This document shows positions 1 to 8,857 of a stretch of DNA of 64,000 nucleotides, piece by piece. How positions within the stretch are numbered: the first letter of the stretch is position 1; every line of letters starts with the position of its first letter. The translations under genes were made by a program, and so were the position numbers. Where the stretch lies: assembly GCA_965263485.1 (NCBI GenBank), contig CBDHHO010000001.1, positions 434,001 through 498,000 of the forward strand, written 5' to 3'. This DNA is from Haliotispira sp965263485 (GTDB taxonomy: Bacteria; Spirochaetota; Spirochaetia; SP-2023). Under the pieces are notes generated by a model. The model ran no database searches. It worked only from the letters and a program-made list of their open reading frames with translations, and was not told the DNA's origin.

Positions 1-318
1 AATGGAGCCTTCTTTGAGCTGTTCACTGTAGGATCTGGCCCAGTAGTAGAGGCTGCGGTTCCGGTAGACTTGGTTCCCGATGCTCTGCATTTCGATGTTG
101 TAGATTCTGCCCTTTGCGTCTTTGGCCTTGATATCTAGGATGCTTTCTTTCTCTGCTGCGGTATTTTTCAGGTTAAAGGTGTTGAGCAGGGTGATTTCGG
201 CCACTGGTCCCAGCCCGGAGTCGGAAAGGACGGCGTTGATAAAGCCGAGCGTGAGATCTTTGTGCTGTTCGCTGCCGAACAGGTAGCGGAAGTAGAAGTC
301 GTTCGTGGGGCTGACCAT
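1..318 (-). CDS. Rpn-family nuclease/transposase, N-terminal part (runs off left edge)
   Basis: The reverse strand from an ATG at 318 stays open to the window edge (106 codons). The start reads MVSPTNDFYFRYLFGSEQ and is followed by the pattern seen in PD-(D/E)XK nuclease family transposases (Rpn, PDDEXK_2 type): a YLFGSE motif near residue 12, then ILDIKAKD and IYNIEMQ (residues about 66-82). There D and the ExQ pair would be the catalytic residues. Rpn proteins are DNA endonucleases linked to recombination and, in some cases, phage defence. It lies 48 nt downstream of another Rpn gene in the same direction, in the frame that follows that gene's stop, so the two may be co-transcribed. The C terminus is outside the window. 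Confidence 0.75.
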   Translation of the reverse strand, partial: MVSPTNDFYFRYLFGSEQHKDLTLGFINAVLSDSGLGPVAEITLLNTFNLKNTAAEKESILDIKAKDAKGRIYNIEMQSIGNQVYRNRSLYYWARSYSEQLKEGSI

Positions 319-366
319 GCCTGAATTGTAGCTGCCGGGAAACTGTGGGGCAAGGCCAGCCCGGCA

Positions 367-1404
367 TCAGAGCCCGGTAATTTCGCGGTGGCTCAGACCG
401 GTAAACCTTGCAATCTGTTCAATCGACAGCCCGGATTCTTTCATTTTCCGGGCAGCTTCACGCCGTTCTTCTTCCCGGCCTTCTTCCCGTCCTTCTTCCC
501 GGCCTTCTTCCCGGCCTTCTTCCCGGCCTTCTTCCCGGCCTTCTTCCCGGCCTTCTTCCCGGCCTTCTTCCCGGCCTTCTTCCCGGCCTTTCCGCATGCC
601 TAGTTTTTCACCTTCTTCCCAACCTTTCTGCATGCCCAGTTTTTCGCCTTCTTGTCTTCCTTCAGCTCTTAGATCGTCTGCCAGTGTTGCCAACATCTTC
701 TGTACCTCCTCTGGTGCGGTGATTTGATTGTATTCTGATTCGTTCATGCCCTCGCCAAACAGCAGGGCAATCCAGCGCCTGAAAATGGTGATTTCCAGCC
801 CGGGTTCATCGCCCAGGAATTCTATGATTTGCGGAATCTGGGCTTCCCACTCCCCTGGTCTGCCGTATTTCTCGGCACAAATCACCGCGCTGATAAGGTT
901 GTGCAGCTTGTGGATTTTCTCGTCGGGGATGCGCTTCTCGTCAATGAGAGCATATTGAAAGTGGGGTAGGTATTTTGCGGGTATTTCGTTGCTGCTGATC
1001 AGTTCGCTGGTGCTGCGGGGCGCATTCCAAGGGCGGTCTCCGTTGTAGAGCACCAATGGAAATACCGGGGGCAACTTGCCTTTGCTGTTTTTGCCTTCCT
1101 TGATGAGGCGTTCGTAAAACAGGGATATATAGCTGAGCAGGCGGATGGCCATATGCTTGGGGGCTGTGGACTGGAATTCGAGCAGGATATACAGATAGGC
1201 TGTTTGATTGTCCAGGCGCACCTCGTAAAGCAGGTCCGATTCGCGCTGCTGGAGCGTGACAGAGAGGTGGGACGGGTCGAGTTTGCGCAGGCTGTCGGGC
1301 TGGATTTTGGCGCTAAAGTCCTCCTCAACGAAGGCGTGGATGAGTTTGCACAGGATTGCCGGGTTCGAAAACAGGTATTTGTACGCGCTGTCGCAACTTG
1401 CCAT
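367..1404 (-). CDS. Rpn-family recombination-promoting nuclease (YhgA/transposase_31 type), intact copy
   Basis: This 345-residue protein begins MASCDSAYKYLFSNPAIL. It has the YhgA-type nuclease core: SDLLYEV (acidic residue), LLEFQS (the ExQ pair) and an FPLVLYNGDRPW block. The tail is a run of about ten REEG units encoded by 12-bp repeats, then a typical ending (SGLSIEQIARFTGLS). I chose the ATG at 1404 because the homologous copy at 37810 starts at the same place and the upstream in-frame codons look non-coding. Products of this family are Mg-dependent endonucleases that promote RecA-independent recombination. The gene has a decayed paralogue at 37810-39125, which shows that this copy is the uninterrupted form. 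The in-frame repeat number differs between the copies, so tail length is variable. Confidence 0.8.
   Translation of the reverse strand: MASCDSAYKYLFSNPAILCKLIHAFVEEDFSAKIQPDSLRKLDPSHLSVTLQQRESDLLYEVRLDNQTAYLYILLEFQSTAPKHMAIRLLSYISLFYERLIKEGKNSKGKLPPVFPLVLYNGDRPWNAPRSTSELISSNEIPAKYLPHFQYALIDEKRIPDEKIHKLHNLISAVICAEKYGRPGEWEAQIPQIIEFLGDEPGLEITIFRRWIALLFGEGMNESEYNQITAPEEVQKMLATLADDLRAEGRQEGEKLGMQKGWEEGEKLGMRKGREEGREEGREEGREEGREEGREEGREEGREEGREEGREEERREAARKMKESGLSIEQIARFTGLSHREITGL
466..592. repeat. 12-bp in-frame tandem repeat (REEG tract) in Rpn gene
   Basis: About ten copies of a 12-bp unit (TTCCCGGCCTTC on the plus strand) encode REEG on the minus strand. The paralogue near 38998-39030 has only two to three units. 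The unit is a multiple of three, so changes alter length without breaking the frame. Confidence 0.85.
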
Positions 1405-1489
1405 GGCTTCAATATAGCTGTTTTGTCCGTACAGCGCAATAAAAAAAATGGCGAGCTGGCGCAGCATGGGAACTCCAAAGCCCCCCTCA

Positions 1490-2757
1490 CTACTCCTCAA
1501 TAATCCGAAAACGAAAGTTTCCAGCCCCTCTAGAACCGATTTGTGGTAGAAATCCCTCCGTACACAGAGAATAAGACTGATGATAGTGGCTCCATCCATC
1601 CGTGCCAGCTTTGGGGAGATAGAGCAAGTCGAATGTTTCGTCCTGTTCCTTGTCCGCCAAGACCTTCGGGAACAGATGCGCAGACTTCTCAAAGGTTACG
1701 GCGTTCTCATTCGCTGTTACCGTATTCCCTTCGCTAAAAGTGATTACGTCCTGATGTCCAATATCGCGCGGACTACTTTGGAATTGAAATGACTTGGAAT
1801 GAGAGGTAACACAGACCGTATTTGAGGCAGCGTCCCAGTCATCGGGGCTCCTCGTTCTGAGCGGAATGAAGAAGATCTCGCCTTTCTTCGCCTCGATCTC
1901 GTCGGCCTCTATAATGGGTACATATTGGCCGTCTGTGCCCTTCCAGCCCTCCATGCCCCAAATAAATTCGGTAAAGTTTACGGTGCCTCCCCCCGCTCTG
2001 TCATCGGGGGCAGCGCCCCCGATCTGAGGGGCAAAAGTGCTGCTGTCGGTCGGGTAATTTTCCAGCCTCACGGCATGGGTGGCGACAGAGCGTCCCGAAG
2101 CATAGGCGTGGACATAATAGGTTTCCCCGGGGACCATGATTCCCGGGGCTTGGGCGCGGGTATAAGCGGCTTCGGCCGAGCTTCCTGCCGCCTGGGACAG
2201 ATCCACATGAATGGCGGTGAAAACCGCGTTGCCGTTGTCGTCATAGCGAATGGCGGATGCGGGAAATTTTTCCGTTGCGCTGAAATAGATTCTCCGCTGG
2301 TTTTGCTGCGGATTTTGCTGCGGATTTTGCCGTTGATTTTGCGCGGGGCGGAACGTTCGGGTGATTTTGGCGGGGTGCTGCGCCACTTCGCTCCACGGAG
2401 GCGGGGCGCTGCTTTCTCCCACGATAAAGGATATTTCCCTGGGCCGGGACACAGCGGCGGTAATGGTGAGCAGGAATTCCCGCATGCCGATGATGCTCTG
2501 GCTTCGGTCGGAATGGTCGGAGAAGGCAAGGCGCACGCTCTCTCCGCCGCCCTCGCCGCCGCCCTCGCTGCTGGAGGAGGGCGGAGCGCAGGCGATCAGT
2601 AGAATCAGGGAGCAGAAAAATAAAAGGATAAATGGGCGTGAAATCCCGGCAGAAAAATAATTTTCCCTACTATATGGTTTTAATTTTTTCGATGAGCGAT
2701 GAGCGATGAGCGATGAGCGATGAGCGATGAGCGAATTTTACTGAACTTGTGTTCCAT
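1490..2757 (-). CDS. Phase-variable lipoprotein, locus 1 (currently out of frame, OFF)
   Basis: Reading from the ATG at 2757 gives MEHKFSKIR, six 7-bp repeats (2691-2732) and then a TAA stop after about 26 codons. The long frame that continues to 1490 is open through the repeat edge (SSKKLKPYSRENYFSAG) into a signal peptide ending LLIAC, a lipobox with the Cys at 2588-2590. That stretch contains no ATG, GTG or TTG, so the leader is the only evident way to translate the signal peptide. Seven (or four) repeat units would join the two frames and give about 424 residues. The mature part starts with Ser/Gly/Glu, has a Gln/Asn-rich tract (QNQRQNPQQNPQQNQ) and no domain I recognise. It is expected to be surface or periplasmic and lipid-anchored. 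The shared leader and promoter region with 39866 and 11957 support one gene family. Confidence 0.75.
2691..2732. repeat. Heptanucleotide tract, 6 x GATGAGC (phase switch, locus 1)
   Basis: Six perfect copies of GATGAGC (GCTCATC in the coding sense) lie between the ATG leader and the lipoprotein signal peptide. Each unit shifts the frame by one. The long frame is in phase when the unit number is 4, 7 and so on; it is now 6. Confidence 0.9.
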
Positions 2758-2780
2758 GGTGCAATACTCCTTGGTATTAT

Positions 2781-2825
2781 TATGCAAAATAATGCATAAA
2801 GATGATGTTCCGACCAAGGTCGGAA
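2781..2825 (-). promoter_or_regulatory. Paired palindromes upstream of lipoprotein locus 1
   Basis: Two inverted repeats lie just upstream of the ribosome-binding site: TATGCA-N6-TGCATA (2781-2798) and the 18-bp TTCCGACCAAGGTCGGAA (2808-2825). Both recur at the same relative place upstream of lipoprotein locus 3, and the second recurs at locus 2. An operator for a dimeric regulator or a 5'-UTR hairpin would both fit. About 130 bp further upstream (2830-2950) is also conserved with locus 3, including a possible weak promoter (TTGCAC, 15-bp spacer, TATATT on the minus strand). Confidence 0.6.
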
Positions 2826-2957
2826 TGGTTTTAATAAAAGATGAAATAGGGTTATGAAATGGCTTGTTCTCTTTGGAGAATATACTCTTTTCCGGCGGAG
2901 TGCAAGGGGAATCGTAAGAAAATCTCTGAAAATTTGCTTTTTTGGGGAGGCGATACC

Positions 2958-2973
2958 ATTTTTAGAGGTGCCC
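2958..2973 (+). mobile_element. MITE-1 solitary right end
   Basis: ATTTTTAGAGGTGCCC matches the right terminus of the MITE-1/IS family. No matching left end is evident nearby. Confidence 0.6.
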
Positions 2974-3070
2974 ATAAAGCCTTAGCACACAACTCAGTCC
3001 AGTTTCCCTGCTGGTTCCGGATTAGCGACACAGACACAAAAAGACCATTCCGGTATCCTCTGTCACGGAT

Positions 3071-3107
3071 ACTTAGCCTGTCCCCACTCCGTGATTACAG
3101 GCTAAGT
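3071..3107 (+). promoter_or_regulatory. Stem-loop in the 5' region of the 3122 gene
   Basis: Perfect 11-bp arms ACTTAGCCTGT (3071-3081) and ACAGGCTAAGT (3097-3107) are separated by a 15-nt loop, 14 bp before the start codon. There is no T-run, so it is more likely a 5'-UTR structure or operator than a terminator. Confidence 0.5.
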
Positions 3108-3121
3108 CATGGGGGGTGAAA

Positions 3122-3922
3122 ATGAAACTATTATTTATCAAACAATGTGCTGCCAGGTTGAGTCTGGTGGCCTGCCTGCTGCTGGTCCTGTTGAGAGCTG
3201 GGCAGCCCTTGTCGGCCCAAGACCGGTTCCGTTCGGAAAGTTGGCAATTTGATCGCCGCGCCAGCGTGCGGGACTTGACGATCGGCAGTGCGGCCCAGCG
3301 TTACGGTGCGGCTCTGGGCGTATTTTCCCAAGCTGTAGGCCGCAACGAACGCAACATTGAGAGTGCTATTGATGCCATGAACAATGTTTACGATGAAGCT
3401 CGCTCACGTGTGCGCACTGATGCCGGCCGCAGGGAACTGGCAATTTTTGAAAGCATGCTGGGCTGGTTCTATATGGGCTTGGCCGAGACTGCGCGCAACG
3501 AACGTGACAAAGAGGACGCTGCGCGCAGAGGTATGCGGTATTTAGACACCTTACTGCGCGAAAACGCTGACAACCTTGATGTATTGTTTATTTATGTGCG
3601 CTCAACCTGGTTTGTGCCGACCACCTATCAGGACCTGACCAGAGACATCCGCTATGCCGGGGAACGTTTCCTGTCACTCAGCAGCAGCAAGCCCGGTGAT
3701 GAACTGGGGCGAGTGCAGCGCAATACCGTGTTGATTGCCCTGGCCAATGTGGCGGCAGAAGAAAACGACTTGGATACGGCGCGCAGCTACTTCCGCCAAG
3801 TGGAGGGCCGCACGTTGCGCATCTTGGGAGACTATGGTTGCGGTCGCTTGGAAACGGTTTACCGCAATCTTGATCGAATTTTGCGAGGGCGCAGCGCCGG
3901 CCGGATGCGTACCACATGGTAA
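3122..3922 (+). CDS. Secreted helical (TPR-like) protein of unknown function
   Basis: This encodes 266 residues with a clear Sec signal peptide: basic start MKLLFIKQ, a hydrophobic core around residues 10-28 and a likely cleavage near LSAQ. The mature protein is mostly predicted helix with repeated Ala/Arg/Leu pairs (for example GWFYMGLAETARNERD and LIALANVAAEENDLDTARSY), which resemble degenerate tetratricopeptide helices. GGGGGTG lies a few bases before ATG 3122, so I prefer that start over the GTG at 3116. A hairpin precedes it. It probably acts in the periplasm as a small protein-binding scaffold, but no family can be named. Its downstream neighbour is a decayed MITE rather than a gene. 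Confidence 0.65.
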   Translation: MKLLFIKQCAARLSLVACLLLVLLRAGQPLSAQDRFRSESWQFDRRASVRDLTIGSAAQRYGAALGVFSQAVGRNERNIESAIDAMNNVYDEARSRVRTDAGRRELAIFESMLGWFYMGLAETARNERDKEDAARRGMRYLDTLLRENADNLDVLFIYVRSTWFVPTTYQDLTRDIRYAGERFLSLSSSKPGDELGRVQRNTVLIALANVAAEENDLDTARSYFRQVEGRTLRILGDYGCGRLETVYRNLDRILRGRSAGRMRTTW

Positions 3923-4021
3923 ACGTCGAAGTTGTTTATGCCGCCGTCTTACCTTACCTCTCTCCCTTCTGTAAAGGGTACTCCGAATTTTTGTCTGATT
4001 TAAAAATACAGGAAAGATAAA

Positions 4022-4253
4022 GGGGACCGCTAAAAATTCCAGTTTTTTGCGATTGAGGGCACCTCTAAAATCCCAATTTCGCGCTGAGCGGCGATCTTGT
4101 TGGCGAATCGCTTTCTCGGCAAAGAAAGGCTTGCAAGCTTTTTGCTTAAAGGGACGGTCGGCCTTGGCTGCGCTCGGCCCTCCCCTGTTCTCCAATGCTG
4201 CGCCAGCTCGCATTGGAGCCATCAAAACAGTGATACCATTTTTAGTGGTAACC
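4022..4253. mobile_element. Decayed MITE-1 elements in the 3923-4304 gap
   Basis: A degenerate left end (GGGGACCGCTAAAAATTCC, from 4022) is followed by a better one at 4057 (GGGCACCTCTAAAATCCC). A degenerate right end (ATTTTTAGTGGTAACC) closes at 4253. The interior carries the subterminal sequence found at one end of the 221-bp MITEs (TTCGCGCTGAGCGGCGATCT) and one copy of the 68-bp unit (about 4150-4215). No gene is seen in the gap. Confidence 0.65.
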
Positions 4254-4304
4254 TTAAATTGTTTCTCATCAATGCCCAGATTGGGTGCCAGTTCATCCTC
4301 AGTT

Positions 4305-5276
4305 TCACTCTTTTGTTCGAAGAACCTGTTTTGGGGTCAACAGTAAGCACATGCTGTACCAGTTTTCTGATGTTGTCGGCTGCCAATCCGGACCAAAAGC
4401 TTGGCAGGGCGCTCCGGCAAAGTAGTCCATTTGCAGCTTGCTCTGCCCCTGTCCCGATGTGCCGGCCAGCCATACAGTGACATGGGTGAGGCTGACCGTG
4501 GCCCCGGCCATGGCCGGGCCGGCCACCGCAGCGCTGCGATGCATGCAGACAGAGGCTGCATCCCCTTCCTCTCGGTGTATGGAACTGCTTCGTGTTGAAC
4601 TGTCCTGAGATTGGTACAGAAGCGGCTGATGGCCGCAATGGTAGCGCAAGTGGAGTTCTCGCAGGGCGGCCGGACTGCGACTATCGTGCTGCTCAGAGGA
4701 ACAGGCCCGCTGCAGAGCTGTAAAGTGGGCCAGACGCGCCTTTTCGACCTGAGGCGAAAAGCACGAAGAAGAGCTGAGTAGCTGCGGCGCATTATCCTGA
4801 CTGCGCAGTTGTCGGCCATCCCACTGCATCCAGCCAGAGCGGAAGCCGCAGTATTCTTCGCGGCAGCCGAAGTCAAAATATAGCAGACTGAAGGGTCGGT
4901 ACAAATGCAAATCCCAAGTGGCCAGCAGTGAGCCGGAGGATTGCGACTCTCCGGTTCCTGCACGGCTGTGCCACCCTCGCTCGGACTGGCTCAAAAGCAG
5001 CGGAATGATCTGGCCGCGCGAACGATAGAGAGCGGGACTCTGCGCAAGTCTGTGGGTGAAAGGATAGTAGTTGAGCAGGCAGGTCAACAAGCCTGAACTA
5101 CTGGCTCCCAGCCAGGTCCCTCCGGCATCGGCGTCAATGGGTGCCAAAATCTGACCGGGACCGTCCGACATCGGGCGCAGCTGTGGCGTCAACGCTTTGC
5201 GGCGGCTGAGCAGTTCATCGCGATTGAACAGTAAATGGAATTCCTGGTTGGCAAGCCACCAGCTGCTGGTACACAT
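4305..5276 (-). CDS. NRDE-family (TANGO2-like) protein
   Basis: The protein is 323 residues and starts MCTSSWW; after Met removal Cys2 would be N-terminal. The family signature NRDE is at residues 18-21 inside FHLLFNRDELLSRR, and GGTWLGAS follows, as in the NRDE/TANGO2 superfamily. An N-terminal Cys and this fold have suggested an Ntn-hydrolase-like activity, but the biochemical role is not settled; TANGO2 proteins have been linked to heme or lipid handling. The gene is followed upstream, on the same strand, by a DinB-like gene. Its 3' end abuts a decayed MITE, so the extreme C terminus may be altered. Confidence 0.8.
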   Translation of the reverse strand: MCTSSWWLANQEFHLLFNRDELLSRRKALTPQLRPMSDGPGQILAPIDADAGGTWLGASSSGLLTCLLNYYPFTHRLAQSPALYRSRGQIIPLLLSQSERGWHSRAGTGESQSSGSLLATWDLHLYRPFSLLYFDFGCREEYCGFRSGWMQWDGRQLRSQDNAPQLLSSSSCFSPQVEKARLAHFTALQRACSSEQHDSRSPAALRELHLRYHCGHQPLLYQSQDSSTRSSSIHREEGDAASVCMHRSAAVAGPAMAGATVSLTHVTVWLAGTSGQGQSKLQMDYFAGAPCQAFGPDWQPTTSENWYSMCLLLTPKQVLRTKE

Positions 5277-5392
5277 GGGAAAAATATTTCCTCAACATTC
5301 CAATGTCGCACTGAGCGGTGAGATTGCCCTGCGTGTAGTGGCTTCGCTTCTGGTGAGATTTGCAATTGAGTGGTACAATTTTCAGCTCCGTG

Positions 5393-5408
5393 ATTTTTAA
5401 GAGGTCCC
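5393..5408 (+). mobile_element. MITE-1 solitary right end
   Basis: ATTTTTAAGAGGTCCC is a right terminus with one extra base. The preceding 100 bp resemble the subterminal part of the 221-bp MITEs (for example TTCCAATGTCGCACTGAGCGG). Confidence 0.5.
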
Positions 5409-5410
5409 TT

Positions 5411-6067
5411 TTAGAGCTTCCCCACAGTCATTGAGAGGGGCCAAAGGACCGGGGCCCCCGCTGAATCTCTTGCAAGAACCGCTGTGCCAGACGGAGGGGT
5501 TGCCTCCCGATTCTGGCCACCGGCTTGGCTCTGTTGATACAAGCAAGTCGAATAGGAGGTTCCAAAGCCTTCGGGAACCGGAATTCGCTGTAAGCGCAAC
5601 ACCAAGTTGATTATAGCGTAATGGTGTATCGTGTGCCCCAGTAAAAACTGTAATTCACGGGCAATGCCAGACCCGGCACTTGAATGTTTACCGCTCAGTC
5701 CTTCACAGGAATTCACCTGTACGCTCATGGGAAGGGAATTTTCACTGTCCAGCCGGGAAAGACGGGCCTGAAACTCCCGTGCCTGGTACTCGAAACTGCG
5801 GGGATCTCTTTCCAGTTGTGGATCCCTGTTCCGCTGGTCGTAATCAATTTCCCGGAGTTGTTTCTGTACAGCGGACAGGCCATGGAAGAAGGCCGCATAA
5901 AAATCCAAAATATGACGTAAGTGTTTACCAATACTGCTCTGGGCCACGTAGTCTTTGTAGCAGAACTGCTCGCTACTCAATTGCTGTACTAAGTCAATTG
6001 CCTGTGTGAGCAGCTGAATATTTTCTTCGGCCAGCTGCCGAATCATTGTCAAGTCTTTGGTATCCAT
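5411..6067 (-). CDS. DinB-like four-helix metal-binding protein
   Basis: This 218-residue protein shows the DinB/YfiT pattern: IGKHLRHILDF near residue 46 and a second His cluster GHTIHHYAI near residue 143, which together form a divalent metal site in the family. Members are often thiol-dependent S-transferases or have no known reaction. The last 40 residues (after STCLYQQ) are low in structure and may be divergent. The start is ATG 6067. It lies head-to-tail with the NRDE gene, with about 130 bp of repeat DNA between them, so an operon is possible. Confidence 0.7.
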   Translation of the reverse strand: MDTKDLTMIRQLAEENIQLLTQAIDLVQQLSSEQFCYKDYVAQSSIGKHLRHILDFYAAFFHGLSAVQKQLREIDYDQRNRDPQLERDPRSFEYQAREFQARLSRLDSENSLPMSVQVNSCEGLSGKHSSAGSGIARELQFLLGHTIHHYAIINLVLRLQRIPVPEGFGTSYSTCLYQQSQAGGQNREATPPSGTAVLARDSAGAPVLWPLSMTVGKL

Positions 6068-6097
6068 AGATATTCCTTAACTCTAATATTAAACAGA

Positions 6098-6245
6098 ATG
6101 ATACTTTGTTGTATCATGGAGCTTTACTGAAGGTGAAGAATGGCACATCGGAGCAGGCCATTCTTCACAAATCCTGCCGGAGGCAGAACCTTTATTCGGC
6201 AACAAGATCGCGATTCAGCGCGGAATGGAATTTTTAGAGGTTCCC
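6098..6245 (+). mobile_element. Truncated 221-bp-type MITE-1
   Basis: From 6098 to 6245 the sequence matches the 3' two-thirds of the intact MITEs at 24948 and 50634, including GCAGAACCTTTATTCGGCAA and the right end AATTTTTAGAGGTTCCC. The first 75 bp or so are missing. Confidence 0.75.
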
Positions 6246-6775
6246 TTTAGAGGTTTCCTGCAGCAATTGATGCGATTCGTATTCACTACTCTTCTCAATT
6301 GAAGTCAGAGGAAACTCCATTGCAAAGCAGAAAAATTACAGTATTCTGGGTGCTTGTTTGGTTATCCATCTGTGTTACCACAGCTATCGGCATCAACGAA
6401 GTTTGTAATAACCGGACATTCCCGTGAACCTTGGCCCATAGGAGCATTCACTTGCCAGCAGAACAACAGCATCTTGTAGAAGCCGATAGCACCGCTGAGC
6501 AGGCTGAAGGAGCCGAAGAGAAGGGAGATAGTGCTGCAAAGATCGCGGCGACAAAATCGTCCGAGACTGTCATATCCGGACAGGAGGTGCTCCAGCCGAG
6601 TACGGCAGATAAGGCCACAGAAGAGGATGGCGAGCAGCCTCGACTCCCTCAAATCCTTGGGCATTCTGCTCTCAGTAGCTGCGAAGAGAGCCAAGAATAC
6701 GATTACACTGCGCAAAGCATGCTGCAAGCACCACTGGAAAAGCCAGTTCCGTGGCACAAGCGGCGGTTTCGGCAA

Positions 6776-6797
6776 AAGCGAATTTTTAGAGGTCCCC
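6776..6797 (+). mobile_element. MITE-1 right end embedded in an open frame
   Basis: AAGCGAATTTTTAGAGGTCCCC is a right end. It adds the peptide KRIFRGP to the plus-strand frame and GTSKNSLL to the opposite strand. The same peptides appear wherever a MITE end is translated, so they mark insertions and not protein domains. Confidence 0.7.
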
Positions 6798-6892
6798 AAA
6801 AGAGTCGCCAATCACAACATCGCCCCAAAGAGGCCGGAGAGCATCCGCAGTCCGATAATCCCTGCTCAGATCATTCTCTCAACAATAAGGCG

Positions 6893-8713
6893 ATGGCTTT
6901 CCAAGACAGAGGAGCAGAAAGGCACAGGCACTTCCCGGGTGTGCTGCTGCTGGCAGCTGCTTTGTTGAGTTTCTTGCTGAGTTATGGCCTCACCAGCTTG
7001 TTTCACCTGCTATCGAGTGGTGTGGGTGGCTCCGGCTTCTTTGCGCGCACTGCGTTTCTGCGACACTTCTTGGTTCAGAGTCGGCAGAATGTTTTGCTTC
7101 TTCTTCTTCTTCTGGCACTGATTTCCAGTTGCATCATGGGATTGCTCCTGTTGCTATTGCCATTACTGCGCAAATCCCGACGAGTCTTGCGGCAAAAACA
7201 GCAGTCGTCCCAGGCGCAGTCTACGGCTTCGGTCCCTGGTGAAGTTCCTCATGGTGAAGTTCCTCATGGTGAAGTTCCTCATGTGGTTTGGCAGGCGGCT
7301 TCCCGACAGAGTGGAGAAGCAAAATTGCCAGAAGAGCAGAAGAGTGGAGAAATTGACAAAAAAGTGATGCCCTCCGGCGGCCTGACTGGTACTCAATCCG
7401 GGGCAAAACACAGCGGGGCTCCCAAAGTCCCCCGGCAGAGCTTTACCAGGCGGATCAAAGTCACACAGCAATACGAACAGCAGAGCGGGCCCTTTTACTT
7501 TAGTCTGAAGTTTCTGCTGCACAAAAAATCTGTATATGTGCTGCAAAGTCTGCTGACCGGTTTGTTTGACTTGGTCTGCATCCTGTTTGCCCTTGGTTTC
7601 CCGGGTCAGTTAACCCGCCCATTGGTGCTACTTTTTGCCTTAGGCTTTTTGCTGATCGGAACCCTGTACCTGATTATCCTGCACAATCAGTACATTCAAG
7701 GCATGGAGAATCTGTTTCAGAGCACTTTGCAGCAGATCTACCAGCACTCCAGCCCGACCAACTCCTACAACCAATTGAATGCGGCCAATATGCTCTATGC
7801 CTTTGCCTTTGTCGAAGCGCGCTACTTTCAAAGTCGGGTGATTACCGAGTTTCAGAATATTTTAAAGCTGACCCGCAGCTCCTGGTACCAGACCCAGTAC
7901 AGTAATTCTCCGGCCATCCTGGTGGAAGAAGTCCTGCGCAAGTTACTCTCTGCGGTTGATTTTCAGCAACTGCTACTAAACGGCCCCCATAGTCAGAGTT
8001 CAGGAACGGTTCCCGGACAATTGCCGATTTTCAGTAGCCAGGAGCGCCGTTTGCGCGAATGGACTTATTACTGTCTGTTTTTGAAGAACTTTCAAAGCCT
8101 CAGAGCCTTCCGCGATCGGGCCACCGTCAGTCTGCTCAGCCAGATGAGATCGGGAGGTCGTTCAAATTTGCGTTCTGAAGGGGCACGCTCAAAGAGCGGC
8201 TCGCAGGGGCAACGGATGCCCCATTTTGTACTGGAAAATTATTATTTTGTCGGCATCAATCTGTCGCAGCTGCGCATCAAAGAAGCTCACTTTCAAAATT
8301 GCCAGCTCAGCCACAGCACTTGGGCACACAGCGAATTGAGCGATTGCAGCATTTCATCCTGTCGTTTGGACCAGATTATTTTGTATCGTTCGCGCTGGCG
8401 CCGCTTTTTGTGGACGGGCAACACCGCGCGGGAAATTGATGTTGAACAAAGCTCTTTCCTGCAGGGTAATATCAAGTACTGCAACCTGCAAGGCACACAA
8501 AGCCAGTCGGGCAGCAATTGGCGCGTACAGCATTGCCTGCTACAAGAGTGCGACTTGAATCATTCGGTTTTCTGTCTTGACTCCTGGCAGAGTGTACAGG
8601 CATCAAGCTGTAGCTGGGGCTCAACTCTCCTCTCGATAGATGGCGAGCTCTATCACTGGGAAGCGGAAGAACTGGCAGCTGTTTTGGGTAAGTGCTTGCA
8701 AATTAAGGCTTGA
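6893..8713 (+). CDS. Membrane protein with C-terminal pentapeptide-like region
   Basis: Taken from ATG 6893 this is 606 residues. The frame stays open upstream to 6431, but that part is low-complexity and crosses a MITE end, so I do not trust it. There are two hydrophobic segments near the N terminus (VLLLAAALLSFLLSYGL and NVLLLLLLLALISSCIMG), a low-complexity cytoplasmic linker with three GEVPH units (15-bp repeats, 7238-7285), then a second membrane pair (about 7540-7690). A soluble C-terminal part ends in irregular pentapeptide-like steps (FVGINLSQLRIKEAHFQNCQ). Function is unknown. It converges on lipoprotein locus 2 with a hairpin between them. Confidence 0.6.
   Translation: MAFQDRGAERHRHFPGVLLLAAALLSFLLSYGLTSLFHLLSSGVGGSGFFARTAFLRHFLVQSRQNVLLLLLLLALISSCIMGLLLLLLPLLRKSRRVLRQKQQSSQAQSTASVPGEVPHGEVPHGEVPHVVWQAASRQSGEAKLPEEQKSGEIDKKVMPSGGLTGTQSGAKHSGAPKVPRQSFTRRIKVTQQYEQQSGPFYFSLKFLLHKKSVYVLQSLLTGLFDLVCILFALGFPGQLTRPLVLLFALGFLLIGTLYLIILHNQYIQGMENLFQSTLQQIYQHSSPTNSYNQLNAANMLYAFAFVEARYFQSRVITEFQNILKLTRSSWYQTQYSNSPAILVEEVLRKLLSAVDFQQLLLNGPHSQSSGTVPGQLPIFSSQERRLREWTYYCLFLKNFQSLRAFRDRATVSLLSQMRSGGRSNLRSEGARSKSGSQGQRMPHFVLENYYFVGINLSQLRIKEAHFQNCQLSHSTWAHSELSDCSISSCRLDQIILYRSRWRRFLWTGNTAREIDVEQSSFLQGNIKYCNLQGTQSQSGSNWRVQHCLLQECDLNHSVFCLDSWQSVQASSCSWGSTLLSIDGELYHWEAEELAAVLGKCLQIKA
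7238..7285. repeat. 15-bp in-frame tandem repeat (GEVPH x 3)
   Basis: Three copies of GGTGAAGTTCCTCAT encode GEVPH within the membrane protein linker. Confidence 0.85.
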
Positions 8714-8857
8714 GGGCTAAAAATCCCGATTCGGTTCTCCCCATGAAGTTCTCCCCATGAGTAGAAGTTGGGCCGGAGAATGTTTGTAAGTCTCTTGCTG
8801 TTCATGAGTTTTTCCCATGCTGAAGCATGCGAGCCCCCATAATATCATTTATATTTA

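Noticed and set aside
1405..1692. N-terminal extension of the Rpn gene
   Set aside because: It overlaps the end of lipoprotein locus 1 in another frame, and the paralogue shows the start at MASCDS.
1925..2602. 225-codon plus-strand frame opposite lipoprotein locus 1
   Set aside because: Antisense shadow; the minus-strand frame has the lipobox, conserved leader and upstream region.
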